NCBI RefSeq assembly: GCF_027359355.1
Contig: NZ_CP114777.1
Coordinates: 186,001-250,000, forward strand
Direction: 5' to 3'
From: Prochlorococcus marinus str. MIT 1214
GTDB lineage: Bacteria; Cyanobacteriota; Cyanobacteriia; PCC-6307; Cyanobiaceae
DNA: 64,000 nucleotides
This document shows positions 1 to 9,955 of this stretch, one piece after another (positions within the stretch are counted from its first letter, which is position 1; the number at the start of each line of letters is the position of its first letter). The notes beneath the pieces are model-generated. The model was not told the origin of the DNA, made no database searches, and saw only the letters and a list, made by a program, of their open reading frames with translations. A program made the position numbers and the translations under genes.

Positions 1-1
1 T

Positions 2-661
2 CCAGATTTTTATATGAATAAATTAGCTGCTCCACCAGCAGCTAAGGGCAAAGTTGATATCAGAAAAACACCTACAGAAAATATAAAAATATTGAGTGAT
101 TGCCTTGGTATCGCAATAAGTGATTTAACTATTGTTGTGATGGATAGAGCTAGACATAAAAATTTAGTTTCCGAAATCAGATCTACAGGTGCCAGAATTC
201 AGCCGATTTCAGATGGAGATGTTCAGGCCGCAATTGCATGTGGATTTGAGGGGACTGGTACGCATTGTTTGATGGGTATTGGCGCTGCTCCTGAGGGTGT
301 TATTTCAGCCGCTGCTATGAGGGCACTTGGGGGACATTTTCAGGGACAACTTGTTTATGATCCTGCAATAGCTCAAACTTCAGAATGGGCTGACTATACA
401 AAAGAGGGAAATATTAAAAGATTGAACGAAATGGGAATAACTGATATCGACAAGATCTATGAAGCAAATGAACTTGCTTCAGGAGAAAATGTTGTTTTTG
501 CTGGTAGTGGAATAACTGATGGATTGCTTTTTGATGGTGTTAAATTTGAAAAAGATTGCACCAGGACTAGTAGTCTCGTTATTAGTACGCTTGATCAGAC
601 AGCAAGATTTACTAATACTGTTCACATCAAAGATGGTGCTCAAAGCATCTCTTTGAAGTGA
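2..661 (+). CDS. glpX: Class II fructose-1,6-bisphosphatase / sedoheptulose-1,7-bisphosphatase, C-terminal part
   Basis: The reading frame is already open at base 2, so the gene enters from outside the window; the ATG at 14 is internal. About 219 residues are seen, against roughly 330 for the family. The visible part has the GlpX-type segments [23 protein letters not shown] split over residues 70-95 and [16 protein letters not shown] near 155-170. In cyanobacteria this enzyme hydrolyses both fructose-1,6- and sedoheptulose-1,7-bisphosphate in the Calvin cycle. It ends 30 bases before hemA on the same strand. The family is clear; the catalytic N-terminal metal ligands lie outside the window and cannot be checked. 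Confidence 0.93.
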   Translation, partial: PDFYMNKLAAPPAAKGKVDIRKTPTENIKILSDCLGIAISDLTIVVMDRARHKNLVSEIRSTGARIQPISDGDVQAAIACGFEGTGTHCLMGIGAAPEGVISAAAMRALGGHFQGQLVYDPAIAQTSEWADYTKEGNIKRLNEMGITDIDKIYEANELASGENVVFAGSGITDGLLFDGVKFEKDCTRTSSLVISTLDQTARFTNTVHIKDGAQSISLK

Positions 662-691
662 GATTTAAGTAAATAAAGTAAGGGGCTATAT

Positions 692-2017
692 ATGCATATT
701 GCTGTCGTCGGTCTTAGCCATCGCACGGCCCCAGTCGAAGTGCGTGAAAAGCTAAGTATCCCAGAAGAACTCGTTGAAAAATCTTTTAATAATTTAAAAA
801 AAATTGATCAAATACTTGAAGTTTCTATATTGAGTACATGTAACAGGCTTGAGATTTATAGCTTAGTTAAGGACCCGCAATTGGGAATAGAAGCAATTAA
901 ATCTTTTCTTCTTGAATTTTCGGGCCTTGAGGATGAGATCCTTTCCCCACACTTATTTAACTTTGTCCAAGAGAAAGCTGTTTCTCATGTGATGAGAGTT
1001 TCTGCTGGTTTGGATAGTTTGGTTTTAGGTGAAGGACAGATCCTGTCACAAGTAAAAAAAATGGTCCGTCTTGGCCAAGACCATCAAAGTCTAGGTCCTA
1101 TTTTGAATAGATTATTAACTCAGGCAGTTAGTACTGGTAAACGCGTAAGAAGCGAGACAAATCTGGGAACTGGAGCAGTCTCTATAAGTTCTGCGGCTGT
1201 AGAACTAGCTCAATTAAAACTTGGTCAAGCGCACGGAAAAGATCAATTGATGACTTTAGAGACTGAAAAGGTCGCTGTTGTTGGCGCAGGTCGAATGAGT
1301 CGTTTGTTGCTACAGCATCTCCAATCAAAAGGATGTTCTTCACTGACTCTTTTAAATAGAACGAAAAAAAGGGCTGAGGATCTTTCTGCAGCGTTTCCCG
1401 ATATTCAAATTGATTGTCAATTAATAGATGAGCTTGATAGTTGTCTCTCACTCAGTACTCTTGTATTTACCAGTACAGCTGCTAATGAACCAATTATTGA
1501 TGCTGAAAAATTGATAAAAATAGATAGAAAACCTTTGTTAAGGCTTATTGATATTGGAGTTCCAAGAAATATTTCTTCTGATGCAAAATCAGTTTCTGGA
1601 ATTGAATCTCATGATGTTGATGACCTTCAAGAAGTCGTTTCACGAAATCAAGAGGCAAGACAAAAGCTCGCCCTAGAAGCTGAAGGATTGGTAGAGGAAG
1701 AATGTCGTATTTTTCTAGAATGGTGGGATAGTTTAGCGGCTGTTCCAACTATTAATTGTCTTAGATCTGGTTTGGAGGCCATCAGGAAAGAAGAACTTCA
1801 GAAGGCATTAAGCCGAATGGGACCTGATTTCTCTGCTAGAGAGCGAAAAGTTGTCGAGGCATTAAGCAAGGGTATTATTAACAAAATACTCCATACTCCA
1901 GTCACAAAATTGAGAGCACCTCAATCAAGAAATGATCGCAGAGCTGCTCTTGATGTGATTGAAAAACTTTTTAATCTTGATGTTTCTAGTGCTTTAAATA
2001 AGCCCAAAAACAACTGA
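692..2017 (+). CDS. hemA: Glutamyl-tRNA reductase
   Basis: Reduces glutamyl-tRNA(Glu) to glutamate-1-semialdehyde with NADPH, the first committed step of tetrapyrrole (chlorophyll and heme) synthesis. The N-terminus has GLSHRTAPVEVREKL and then STCNRLEIY, whose cysteine (about residue 50) is the catalytic nucleophile. SAGLDSLVLGEGQILSQVK follows near 105-122, and the NADPH-binding stretch VAVVGAGRMSRLL lies near 193. The length of 441 aa is normal for cyanobacteria. The ATG at 692 sits just before the conserved start and follows a GGGG-rich stretch. It lies between glpX and glgC, all co-directional but with separate gaps. Confidence 0.97.
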   Translation: MHIAVVGLSHRTAPVEVREKLSIPEELVEKSFNNLKKIDQILEVSILSTCNRLEIYSLVKDPQLGIEAIKSFLLEFSGLEDEILSPHLFNFVQEKAVSHVMRVSAGLDSLVLGEGQILSQVKKMVRLGQDHQSLGPILNRLLTQAVSTGKRVRSETNLGTGAVSISSAAVELAQLKLGQAHGKDQLMTLETEKVAVVGAGRMSRLLLQHLQSKGCSSLTLLNRTKKRAEDLSAAFPDIQIDCQLIDELDSCLSLSTLVFTSTAANEPIIDAEKLIKIDRKPLLRLIDIGVPRNISSDAKSVSGIESHDVDDLQEVVSRNQEARQKLALEAEGLVEEECRIFLEWWDSLAAVPTINCLRSGLEAIRKEELQKALSRMGPDFSARERKVVEALSKGIINKILHTPVTKLRAPQSRNDRRAALDVIEKLFNLDVSSALNKPKNN

Positions 2018-2122
2018 TATTGTTATTTACTTTTGAATTTCTTACTACATATCGCTTTTTTCTGGATTAATGAGCACTCTATCCAGTAAGTTTGCTCCGA
2101 ATAGCCGATTAATAGTGCCTTC

Positions 2123-3418
2123 ATGAAGAGAGTACTTGCCATCATTCTTGGCGGTGGAAAAGGATCACGCCTATATCCATTAACGAAAATGAGGGCAAAA
2201 CCTGCTGTTCCACTCGCAGGTAAATATCGATTAATAGATATTCCCATAAGTAATTGCATAAATTCGGACATCAGTAAAATGTATGTTCTTACGCAATTCA
2301 ATAGTGCTTCACTTAATAGGCATATTGCTCAAACTTATAATCTCAGCGGACCTTTTGGTCAAGGTTTTGTAGAGGTTTTAGCCGCTCAGCAGACACCAGA
2401 AACACCATCTTGGTTTGAGGGGACTGCTGATGCTGTACGAAAATATCAATGGCTTTTTCAAGAGTGGGATGTTGATGAATATTTGATTCTCTCTGGAGAT
2501 CAGCTTTATCGAATGGATTACAGCTTATTTGTTGAACAGCATAGAAAAACAGGAGCAGATTTAACAGTTGCAGCCTTGCCAGTTGATTCAACTCAAGCTG
2601 AAGCATTTGGTTTGATGCGTACCGATGAATCTGGGAATATTAAAGAATTCCGTGAGAAACCAACTGGTGATTCTTTGAAAGCAATGGCTGTGGATACTTC
2701 AAGGTTTGGCTTGGATGTTAGTGAGGCTAAAGAAAAACCTTATTTGGCTTCAATGGGTATTTATGTTTTTAGTCGTGCCACTCTTTTTGACTTATTGAAT
2801 AAATTCCCCTCCTATACAGATTTTGGAAAAGAAATCATTCCTGAAGCTTTAGGAAGAGGAGATAAACTCAAAAGTTATGTGTTTAATGATTACTGGGAAG
2901 ATATCGGAACCATTGGTGCATTTTTTGAGTCAAATTTAGCTTTAACTCAGCAACCAACTCCTCCATTTAGTTTTTATGATGAAAAGTTTCCTATCTACAC
3001 AAGGCCTAGATATTTGCCACCTTCAAAAATTGTAGATACCCAAATAACTGATTCAATAGTATCCGAGGGATCAATTCTGAAATCTTGCAGCATTCATCAT
3101 TGTGTATTGGGAGTAAGGAGTCGAATTGAAAGTGACGTTGTTCTAAATGAAACATTAGTTATGGGATCTGATTTTTACGAATCTTATGAGGAGAGAATAG
3201 CTCTAAGAAATGGAGGAGGTATCCCATTGGGAGTTGGACAAGGAACAACTGTTAAAAGAGCAATTCTCGACAAAAATGCTCGTATAGGTGAAAATGTCAC
3301 GATAGTGAATAAAGACAATGTTGAAGAAGCTGATCGGGCAGATCAAGGCTTTTATATTCGTAATGGAATAGTTGTCATCGTCAAAAATGCCACAATTCCT
3401 GATGGATGTATTATTTGA
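2123..3418 (+). CDS. glgC: Glucose-1-phosphate adenylyltransferase (ADP-glucose pyrophosphorylase)
   Basis: Makes ADP-glucose from glucose-1-phosphate and ATP for glycogen synthesis. The N-terminal nucleotidyltransferase signature [14 protein letters not shown] is at residues 8-21, followed by [19 protein letters not shown]; the catalytic-domain motif [10 protein letters not shown] is near 133 and FREKPTGD near 177. The C-terminal third is a left-handed beta-helix with hexapeptide-type repeats ending in the cyanobacterial form [13 protein letters not shown]. At 431 aa it is full length. Its neighbour gnd and the pgl gene beyond it suggest a carbon storage and oxidative pentose phosphate block. 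Confidence 0.97.
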   Translation: MKRVLAIILGGGKGSRLYPLTKMRAKPAVPLAGKYRLIDIPISNCINSDISKMYVLTQFNSASLNRHIAQTYNLSGPFGQGFVEVLAAQQTPETPSWFEGTADAVRKYQWLFQEWDVDEYLILSGDQLYRMDYSLFVEQHRKTGADLTVAALPVDSTQAEAFGLMRTDESGNIKEFREKPTGDSLKAMAVDTSRFGLDVSEAKEKPYLASMGIYVFSRATLFDLLNKFPSYTDFGKEIIPEALGRGDKLKSYVFNDYWEDIGTIGAFFESNLALTQQPTPPFSFYDEKFPIYTRPRYLPPSKIVDTQITDSIVSEGSILKSCSIHHCVLGVRSRIESDVVLNETLVMGSDFYESYEERIALRNGGGIPLGVGQGTTVKRAILDKNARIGENVTIVNKDNVEEADRADQGFYIRNGIVVIVKNATIPDGCII

Positions 3419-3579
3419 TTTTTATTTAATCTTATAGAAATTTAATAAGCCTAGTTTTTGCAAGAATTTATTATCAAATATTTATTGAAAGAATTCTTCA
3501 TCCCTGACATTGAGCTCCTTTATGCAGCGAAATGATCCCACAGTCGTCACACTATCTCAAGTAGAAACTTATTAACTTA

Positions 3580-4998
3580 ATGACCAAGGCACATTTTGGA
3601 TTAGTCGGTCTTGGAGTGATGGGTGAGAACCTTGTTCTTAATGCAGAGCGAAATGGTTTTTCTAGTGTGGTCTATAACCGTACTTATCAAAAAACTGAAG
3701 ATTTTCTTTTAGGTAGAGGATTAAATAAATCAATTCAAGGAGCGAAGGATCTTCAAGAATTTGTTTCAAAGTTGGAACGTCCAAGAAGAGTACTAATGAT
3801 GGTTAAGGCTGGATCAGCTACTGATGCTGTTATTAATCAGATTTCACCTTTCCTAGAGGAAGGTGACTTGCTCATCGATGGTGGAAATGCCCAATTTATG
3901 GATACAGAAAGAAGAGTAAAAGAACTTGAGAGCAAGAGTTTTGGATACATCGGGATGGGTGTATCGGGTGGGGCGAAGGGTGCATTGGAAGGACCAAGCA
4001 TGATGCCTGGTGGCACAAAGACTTCTTACGACGCCATAGAGAGTTTGTTGAATAAAATGGCAGCGCAGGTTGAAGATGGACCTTGTGTGACTTATATCGG
4101 CCCAGGGGGGTCAGGACATTTTGTTAAGACCGTTCACAACGGAATTGAATATGGTATTGAACAAATTTTGGCTGAGGCCTATGACTTGATGAAGAGAGTT
4201 TGTGGAATGAGCGGTGATGAGATGGCATCTGTTATGGACTATTGGAATAAAACCGAGGAGCTTTCCTCCTATCTTGTTGAAATCACAGAGGCATGTTTAC
4301 GAGTTAAGGATCCTGATGATAGTTCCGATCTTGTTGAAAAGATAATGGACAAGGCGGGCCAGAAAGGTACTGGCTTATGGACAGTCGTAAGCGCGCTTGA
4401 ACTTGGTGCTTCTGTCCCAACTATCTATGCATCTTTGAATGGAAGGGTTATGAGTTCGATGAAAGATCAAAGAAATTATGCAGAAACAATTTTGAACGGC
4501 AATAAGCCTTCGTTTGTTGATTTTGGAAAGCCTTCTGATGGAATGCCTTTGCTTATGGATGCAGTCGTTTTGGCTACAATAGCTAGCTATGCCCAAGGTA
4601 TGGACATTTTACGACTTGCTTCTGATGAATATAATTACGATCTTGACATGCCCTCGATAGCTCAAATATGGAAAGGTGGTTGCATAATAAGGTCTACTCT
4701 TTTGAGTCGTATACAGGATGCATTTAAAAAAGATCCGAAGTTAAGCAATCTTATTCTAGATAGTTGGTTTACTGAACAGGTAAATAATCGTCTTTCTGGT
4801 CTGACTCAGGTTGTTTCTGCTGCTGCTAATGCTGGAATTCCAGTTCCTTGTTTAAGTAGTACTCTTGATTATTTAAATAGCTTTAGAACCTCTAGACTTC
4901 CCCAAAATTTGGTTCAGGCAATGAGAGATTGTTTTGGCTCTCATACTTATGAGCGCGTAGACAAAGCCGGATCATTTCACACTGAATGGATTGATTGA
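3580..4998 (+). CDS. gnd: 6-phosphogluconate dehydrogenase (decarboxylating)
   Basis: Oxidises 6-phosphogluconate to ribulose-5-phosphate, CO2 and NADPH in the oxidative pentose phosphate pathway, important for dark metabolism. The Rossmann motif GLVGLGVMGENL opens the protein, VYNRT follows, and the substrate-site stretch MGVSGGAKGALEGPSMMPGG is at about 128-147. The catalytic lysine and asparagine stretch GHFVKTVHNGIEYG is near 181-194. The 472 aa length is typical. It is followed after only a few bases by pgl, the preceding enzyme of the pathway, which suggests co-transcription. Confidence 0.97.
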   Translation: MTKAHFGLVGLGVMGENLVLNAERNGFSSVVYNRTYQKTEDFLLGRGLNKSIQGAKDLQEFVSKLERPRRVLMMVKAGSATDAVINQISPFLEEGDLLIDGGNAQFMDTERRVKELESKSFGYIGMGVSGGAKGALEGPSMMPGGTKTSYDAIESLLNKMAAQVEDGPCVTYIGPGGSGHFVKTVHNGIEYGIEQILAEAYDLMKRVCGMSGDEMASVMDYWNKTEELSSYLVEITEACLRVKDPDDSSDLVEKIMDKAGQKGTGLWTVVSALELGASVPTIYASLNGRVMSSMKDQRNYAETILNGNKPSFVDFGKPSDGMPLLMDAVVLATIASYAQGMDILRLASDEYNYDLDMPSIAQIWKGGCIIRSTLLSRIQDAFKKDPKLSNLILDSWFTEQVNNRLSGLTQVVSAAANAGIPVPCLSSTLDYLNSFRTSRLPQNLVQAMRDCFGSHTYERVDKAGSFHTEWID

Positions 4999-5003
4999 TA
5001 CTA

Positions 5004-5720
5004 ATGACTAAATATGAAATTCAAGTTTCAGAAGACAAAAACACACTCGCTCAAGCTGCCTCTGATTTGATTGCTCAGATTGTTGAGTCAACTTTAAAAA
5101 TTAAAAATAAAGCAAAAATTGCCCTTTGCGGTGGTTCGACTCCTAAGGCTGCTTATTCTTTATTGGGTAAAAAAAATATTGATTGGATGAACGTCGATTT
5201 GTTCCTTGGAGATGAAAGATGGGTTGACAATGAATCTCAAGATAGCAATTGCTTTCTATTGAATAATTCATTATTTAAAGAAGGTAACCCTTCCCTACAA
5301 GCATCATTTTTTAGTGTTTCAACCGTTGAATTAGCATCGCCAGAGGAAAGCGCTAAAGATTATGAAAAAATTTTGAAAAATAATTTGGATGGGGATCCAC
5401 CAAAATTTGATTTAATTTTATTGGGCTTGGGAGATGATGGGCATACAGCCTCCCTCTTTCCTGGCTCGGATGCATTATTTGAAAGAGATAGCCTAATAAC
5501 TGTTGGTGAAGGTAAAGGTCATAAAAGAATTACCTTTACAAGTAAACTACTCAGTTCAGCAGACAATGTGGTCTTCCTAGTCAGTGGATCTGCTAAACAA
5601 ACGGCTCTTAAACGTCTACTTGATGAATCAGAATCATGGGAGCGAACACCTGCAAAATTAGTTTCACCAAACTCTGAAATTATTGTCTTAGCTGATAAAG
5701 ATGCTTACCCATCTTCCTAA
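5004..5720 (+). CDS. pgl: 6-phosphogluconolactonase
   Basis: Hydrolyses 6-phosphogluconolactone to 6-phosphogluconate. The DevB/Pgl family marks are ALCGGSTPKAAYSLL near residue 45, FLGDERWV near 73, and LLGLGDDGHTASLFPGS near 143 with the catalytic histidine. I chose the ATG at 5004. An in-frame TTG at 4995 overlaps the gnd stop and would add only three residues before MTKYEIQ. The start lies 6 bases after gnd, so the two are probably translated from one message. Length 238 aa is normal. Confidence 0.95.
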   Translation: MTKYEIQVSEDKNTLAQAASDLIAQIVESTLKIKNKAKIALCGGSTPKAAYSLLGKKNIDWMNVDLFLGDERWVDNESQDSNCFLLNNSLFKEGNPSLQASFFSVSTVELASPEESAKDYEKILKNNLDGDPPKFDLILLGLGDDGHTASLFPGSDALFERDSLITVGEGKGHKRITFTSKLLSSADNVVFLVSGSAKQTALKRLLDESESWERTPAKLVSPNSEIIVLADKDAYPSS

Positions 5721-5754
5721 TTAGATTATTGTATGAGTAGAGCATACTTCTTAA

Positions 5755-6330
5755 TTGATTCCTGATTCACCACCGACTGAAATTTCAATAACTCCTCTCA
5801 TACAGGGGGCAGAATTTTCAGATTGGAAATCTCTGAATGACACAATTATGGGCGGATCAAGTCTTGCAAAGTGCCGTTCTTCAGAGAAAGGCTTATTTCT
5901 TGAGGGTAACATAGTAGAAGAAGGCGGTGGCTTTGTTAGTTGCCGCTCTCCAATTTTTGATAAGCCTTTTAATCTTTCCAAATATTCTGGATTAATTCTT
6001 GAAGTTGAAGGAGAAGGGAGAACATTGAAATTTGCAATTGCTTGTGAAAAGAAACCTTTATCACTATCAAATCTTCTAAAAGGTGATATTCGTTGGGTGG
6101 CATCAATACCCACAAAGAAAAACGGAGTTAGTAGTATAAAAATACCCTTTAAAGATTTGGAACCGGCTCGTCGAGCAAAGCCTGTTCGGCTACCGCTTAG
6201 TTTTGATCCCACTTGTATCAATAGATTTCAAGTACTCCATTCAAAATTTGGTCAGCCAGGCAAAATGAACTCAGGGTTTTTTTCTGGTCCTATCAAAGTC
6301 TTAATTAAGTCAATTAGTGCATACTCCTGA
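5755..6330 (+). CDS. CIA30-family protein (NADH:ubiquinone oxidoreductase intermediate-associated protein 30-like)
   Basis: About 191 aa with the CIA30 fold pattern: DWKSLNDTIMGGSSLAKC near residue 20, GGGFVSCRSP near 57, YSGLILEVEGEGRTLKFAI near 77, and FSGPIKVLIKSISAY at the end. In mitochondria CIA30 assists complex I assembly; cyanobacterial members are single-domain proteins of unclear role. The start is uncertain: TTG at 5755 is the only standard start upstream of the conserved region. It follows pgl by 34 bases, and its end overlaps the next gene by 14 bases, so the three are likely one operon. Confidence 0.8.
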   Translation: MIPDSPPTEISITPLIQGAEFSDWKSLNDTIMGGSSLAKCRSSEKGLFLEGNIVEEGGGFVSCRSPIFDKPFNLSKYSGLILEVEGEGRTLKFAIACEKKPLSLSNLLKGDIRWVASIPTKKNGVSSIKIPFKDLEPARRAKPVRLPLSFDPTCINRFQVLHSKFGQPGKMNSGFFSGPIKVLIKSISAYS

Positions 6331-6706
6331 TTCGAAAGATAGCTTGATAGCTGAAGTTGCCAAAGCGGCAGATCTTTGTATGAAGCCATATGTTCATTCT
6401 GTTTTTTTAGAAAATCAATTAGATGATGATTCTGATGACTTGATTTTTAAAATTCAATCTAGAAATATAGACGGCGAAAGAGAAGAATCTATGGATATTG
6501 AACTTGAAGTGTATAAAAGTGGGAATGATGTAAATATGACTATATCTTGGAAATCATTAATTGATAGGCCGATATTATGGCAAGGGAAGCATGCTGTTTG
6601 GATGGATAGCTCATCTGGTGTCCAATGCGAAACGCCTTCATATGGAAAACTTTTTGAGTCCCTTGCGAGAAAACTCAGGACAGTTTTTAAGGCTTCGTTA
6701 AACTGA
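6317..6706 (+). CDS. Conserved-looking acidic protein of unknown function
   Basis: A 129-aa soluble, acidic protein with no family I recognise. The GTG start at 6317 lies inside the end of the CIA30-like gene (14-base overlap), which suggests translational coupling. An acidic patch with the run DDDSDDLIFKIQ sits near residue 37, followed by alternating strands (MDIELEVYKSG, VNMTISWKSL) and a C-terminal basic helix (KLFESLARKLRTVFKASL). Its end is one base from the end of the convergent ilvD gene. No signal peptide or membrane segment is seen. Confidence 0.7.
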   Translation: MHTPDSKDSLIAEVAKAADLCMKPYVHSVFLENQLDDDSDDLIFKIQSRNIDGEREESMDIELEVYKSGNDVNMTISWKSLIDRPILWQGKHAVWMDSSSGVQCETPSYGKLFESLARKLRTVFKASLN

Positions 6707-6707
6707 A

Positions 6708-8378
6708 CTATATTTGATCGGTTGTAGCTCCTTGGCTTGATGAACTTACTAGTCTGGAATACTTTCCAAGAATGCCTGTCTTATATCTAGGCTTTGGCTT
6801 CTTCCATTTCTCTTTCCTTATAGCTAGTTCTCGGTCTTCCACATTTAACTGAATTAATAATTTATTAGCGTCAACAGTAATACTGTCTCCTTCCTCTACT
6901 AACCCAATTGTTCCTCCAACGGCTGCTTCTGGAGCAACGTGGCCGACCACTAATCCATATGATCCCCCACTAAATCGGCCGTCTGTAATTAGAGCAACTT
7001 TCTCTCCCAACCCTTGACCTACAATTGCTGAAGTTGGAGAGAGCATTTCTCTCATCCCGGGTCCTCCTACAGGCCCTTCATATCTAACGACTACTACATC
7101 TCCAGCTTTGACTTTATTGTCTAGAATTGCAGCTAAGCATTCTTCTTCACTCTCAAAAACCCTTGCAGGCCCAGTTAAAACAGGAGTTTTGACCCCACTG
7201 ATTTTTGCGACACTTCCTTCACTAGCTAAATTTCCTTTGAGAATAGCTAGATGTCCTTTCTTATAAATAGGATTTGATATTGCTCTGATAACATCTTGAT
7301 TTTCTTTGGGCTTTGAGGGGATATCTCTAAGAACTTCTTTAATTGTTTTACCTTCAATGGTTTTGCATTCTCCATGAAGCATTCCTGCATCGAGGAGTAA
7401 TTTCATTACTTGAGGAATCCCCCCGGCTTGATGTAAGTCTACCGTTACGTATTTACCGCTTGGCTTGAGGTCGCAAATTACAGGAACAGTTTGTCTTATA
7501 CGTTCAAAGTCATCGATTGTTAAATCAACTCCTGCAGTCCTCGCTATTGCAAGTAGGTGAAGGACAGAATTTGTTGAGCCTCCAACAGCCATGATGACAC
7601 TGATCGCATTCTCAAAGGCTTTTTTTGTGAGTAAATCTAATGGTCTGATGTTGTTCTTAACTGCATTGACAAGCACCTGAGCACTCTTGGCAGCGCTCTC
7701 TGCTTTTTCATCATCTACAGCTGCCATTGTTGAACTAAATGGCAAACTAAAACCCATCGTTTCAATTGCCGCAGACATGGTGTTTGCAGTGAACATGCCA
7801 CCACAACTACCAGGACCAGGGATAGCATTTTTTTCTACTGCTATTAAACGTTCTTCGTCTATTTTCCCACTTGTTAATTGACCGACAGCTTCAAAAGAAC
7901 TAACTACGGTTAGGTCGCAACCGTCTAATTTCCCGGGCTTAATTGTTCCTCCGTAAACAAAGATTGAAGGTATATTCATTCTTGCCATTGATAACATTGC
8001 GCCGGGCATATTTTTGTCACACCCACCTATTGCCAATACACCATCCATGCTTTGAGCGTTGCAAGCTGTCTCAATTGCGTCAGCAATAACTTCTCTTGAA
8101 ACTAATGAATATTTCATCCCTTCTGTTCCCATAGAGATGCCGTCACTAACTGTTATGGTCCCGAATGTTTGAGGCATTGCACCAGCCTCTTTTAAAGCGG
8201 CCTCTGCTCTATTAGCCAGATCCATTAATCCCATATTGCATGGGGTTATTGTGCTGTGACCATTAGCGATTCCAATGATTGGTTTATTAAAATCATTATC
8301 ATCAAAGCCAACAGCTCTAAGCATTGCTCTGTTAGGTGACCGCTGAATACCCTGTGTTATCGCATTTGATCTAAGCAT
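6708..8378 (-). CDS. ilvD: Dihydroxy-acid dehydratase
   Basis: Dehydrates 2,3-dihydroxy acids in valine, leucine and isoleucine synthesis, using an Fe-S cluster. The family blocks are present: [20 protein letters not shown] near 24-43, [20 protein letters not shown] near 116-135, [15 protein letters not shown] near 189, and [14 protein letters not shown] near 267. Cysteines in CDKN and GSCGG match the cluster ligands. At 556 aa it is full length. The C-terminal [12 protein letters not shown] is also typical. It stands alone on the minus strand, convergent with the CIA30 block and followed upstream by a small membrane protein gene. Confidence 0.97.
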   Translation of the reverse strand: MLRSNAITQGIQRSPNRAMLRAVGFDDNDFNKPIIGIANGHSTITPCNMGLMDLANRAEAALKEAGAMPQTFGTITVSDGISMGTEGMKYSLVSREVIADAIETACNAQSMDGVLAIGGCDKNMPGAMLSMARMNIPSIFVYGGTIKPGKLDGCDLTVVSSFEAVGQLTSGKIDEERLIAVEKNAIPGPGSCGGMFTANTMSAAIETMGFSLPFSSTMAAVDDEKAESAAKSAQVLVNAVKNNIRPLDLLTKKAFENAISVIMAVGGSTNSVLHLLAIARTAGVDLTIDDFERIRQTVPVICDLKPSGKYVTVDLHQAGGIPQVMKLLLDAGMLHGECKTIEGKTIKEVLRDIPSKPKENQDVIRAISNPIYKKGHLAILKGNLASEGSVAKISGVKTPVLTGPARVFESEEECLAAILDNKVKAGDVVVVRYEGPVGGPGMREMLSPTSAIVGQGLGEKVALITDGRFSGGSYGLVVGHVAPEAAVGGTIGLVEEGDSITVDANKLLIQLNVEDRELAIRKEKWKKPKPRYKTGILGKYSRLVSSSSQGATTDQI

Positions 8379-8410
8379 TTGATTTCTATTTAATTGTTTA
8401 AAAATTAGAA

Positions 8411-8710
8411 TTAATTAGAAGATCCCAGGTCTTCTAATTGTTTCCGTACGTCTGCTATTGCCGAATTAAGCTGTTCAACACGTTGCTCAAGGTGTTCGTT
8501 GGTTTGATTCCCTAGAGTATTTGATTCTAATTCAGTTGCCTCAGAGCCATCTTGAATTCTTGGTGCATAAAGCATTGCCTTTTGCTTTCTGGTTTCTTGC
8601 CTTTTCTCGGCTTCAGAAAGTAACCACCAAGCTAAACCTGCAGCTCCAAGTACGGCACCACTAATTAATGATGCCAAACTTCCTGAATTTGAATCTCGAT
8701 ATTGGCTCAT
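8411..8710 (-). CDS. Small membrane-anchored coiled-coil protein, unknown function
   Basis: A 99-aa protein. Residues 10-31 ([21 protein letters not shown]) form one membrane segment. A charged [12 protein letters not shown] linker follows, and residues 72-95 ([22 protein letters not shown]) have a heptad pattern typical of a coiled coil. No family is recognised; this layout is common among small cyanobacterial proteins thought to anchor at the thylakoid or plasma membrane. It lies 32 bases upstream of ilvD and 23 bases downstream of the UPRT-like gene, all on the minus strand. Confidence 0.75.
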   Translation of the reverse strand: MSQYRDSNSGSLASLISGAVLGAAGLAWWLLSEAEKRQETRKQKAMLYAPRIQDGSEATELESNTLGNQTNEHLEQRVEQLNSAIADVRKQLEDLGSSN

Positions 8711-8733
8711 GGTTTGAATAACTTCCTTAAATG

Positions 8734-9351
8734 CTAGTCCGATGAGGTGACTCTGGTTTTGATACGTAATGATGGATCACCAATTCCAGGTGATAGTTCA
8801 CTTTCTGATATTAATTCAGGATCTATACAAGCACAATAAATATTCAAATCTTGAATATTTTCACCGATTTCTTTAAGTCCTTGATTAGCAGCTAATGCTG
8901 TAATCACTCTTATCCTTCTTGTATCAATTTTTTTATCTTTAAGATGATTTAAATCTTTTAAAAGTTGTTTACCGGTTGTTATTTGATCTATGTAAAAAAT
9001 AATTCCTGCATTTTCCTCAATTTCTTTAGGTAGCCCGCCAATACACAAATTTGAATTAGGAATTAAATTTCTAGCACCTCTAAAGAGCTCAAGCCCTGCA
9101 GGCAAATAAGGAATTGCCAAAATAGGAATATTTGGATCAATAATTGAACATTCAGTTGTTCCTGCTGAAGTAGTGATCTGTTCTTTTTTACTTGGGATCC
9201 AATCTCTTAGAGCTTCATAAGTGAGCCAGGTGCCAAGTTGTTCTAGGCCTGTTGCATAGAGGATTTCTGGGGTAGTAGGGTTCCTTAAAATAGTTAACCA
9301 ATGTGATATGAGTGGGTGAGGAGGAACTATTACTCTTAAGCTCATTGACAT
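8734..9351 (-). CDS. Uracil phosphoribosyltransferase family protein with an altered PRPP loop
   Basis: The N-terminal half matches cyanobacterial UPRT: VPPHPLISHWLTILRNPTTP at residues 9-28, LGTWLTYEALRDWIP near 39, and a GLELFRGARNLIP stretch near 86. True UPRTs have a PRPP-binding loop of the form DPMLATGGS; here the equivalent place reads YIDQITTGKQ and the segment before it is shorter. The C-terminal PGIGDPSLRIKT retains only part of the usual PGLGDAGDR. Length 205 aa is near the family's 208-217. It may be a non-catalytic paralogue or have lost UPRT activity. Annotating it simply as active upp would overstate what is seen. Confidence 0.75.
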   Translation of the reverse strand: MSMSLRVIVPPHPLISHWLTILRNPTTPEILYATGLEQLGTWLTYEALRDWIPSKKEQITTSAGTTECSIIDPNIPILAIPYLPAGLELFRGARNLIPNSNLCIGGLPKEIEENAGIIFYIDQITTGKQLLKDLNHLKDKKIDTRRIRVITALAANQGLKEIGENIQDLNIYCACIDPELISESELSPGIGDPSLRIKTRVTSSD

Positions 9352-9422
9352 GATTCATTCTTGGCCCTATTTGCCATAACGTGAATAATTAAATTACCTG
9401 TTAAAAGTCCTTTTAAGCTCCA

Positions 9423-9935
9423 ATGAACAAAAAAACTTCTTTCATCTCTGATTTTAAAGCAATTATTTTTGCTGCATTACTTATTTTTGTTTTGATTTTT
9501 CCTGGTCAAAGTGTTTTTGCTAGAACGCCTGCTGAGATTCGCAATCAAGAAGAACTCAATATTTCGCAGGATATGTCTAGCCAGGATTTAAGTGGAAATG
9601 ATTTCGTAAAACTAGATCTGAAGGGCATAAATTTCAGTGAATCAAATCTGACAGGAGCAGTATTTAATAATAGTAAATTGAATGGAGCAGATTTGCATGG
9701 TGCGCAGCTAAATGACGCTTTGGCATATGCAACTGATTTCGAAGGAGCTGATTTAAGGGATGTTGACTTCAATGGTGCATTATTGATGGAAAGTACCTTC
9801 ACAGATGCTCTTATTGAAGGAGCTGACTTTACAGATGCAGTGATAAGTCGAATACAACAAAAAGAACTATGTTCTATGGCTTCTGGAACAAATTCAAAAA
9901 CCGAGGAGGATACAAGCTATAGTCTTGGTTGCTGA
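9423..9935 (+). CDS. Exported pentapeptide-repeat protein (probably thylakoid lumen)
   Basis: A 170-aa protein whose N-terminus is a signal peptide: a charged start, a hydrophobic core (IFAALLIFVLIFPG) and an FAR-like cleavage region near residue 33. The mature part contains pentapeptide repeats of A(D/N)LXX type from about 57 to 143 (DLSGN, DLKGI, NLTGA, DLHGA, DLRDV, DFTDA), expected to form a right-handed quadrilateral beta-helix. Lumenal pentapeptide proteins are common in cyanobacteria; their function is unknown. The CobW gene follows after 20 bases on the same strand. Confidence 0.85.
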   Translation: MNKKTSFISDFKAIIFAALLIFVLIFPGQSVFARTPAEIRNQEELNISQDMSSQDLSGNDFVKLDLKGINFSESNLTGAVFNNSKLNGADLHGAQLNDALAYATDFEGADLRDVDFNGALLMESTFTDALIEGADFTDAVISRIQQKELCSMASGTNSKTEEDTSYSLGC

Positions 9936-9955
9936 CTTGTTGAACAAAAATAAAG

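Noticed and set aside
1182-1451. Minus-strand open frame inside hemA (and similar frames inside glgC, gnd, ilvD, lpxD, hisA, carB)
   Set aside because: Each is the complement of a clear conserved gene, with no domain of its own.
5751-6221. 156-residue minus-strand frame covering the CIA30-like gene
   Set aside because: The plus strand shows the CIA30 family pattern; the minus frame is its shadow.
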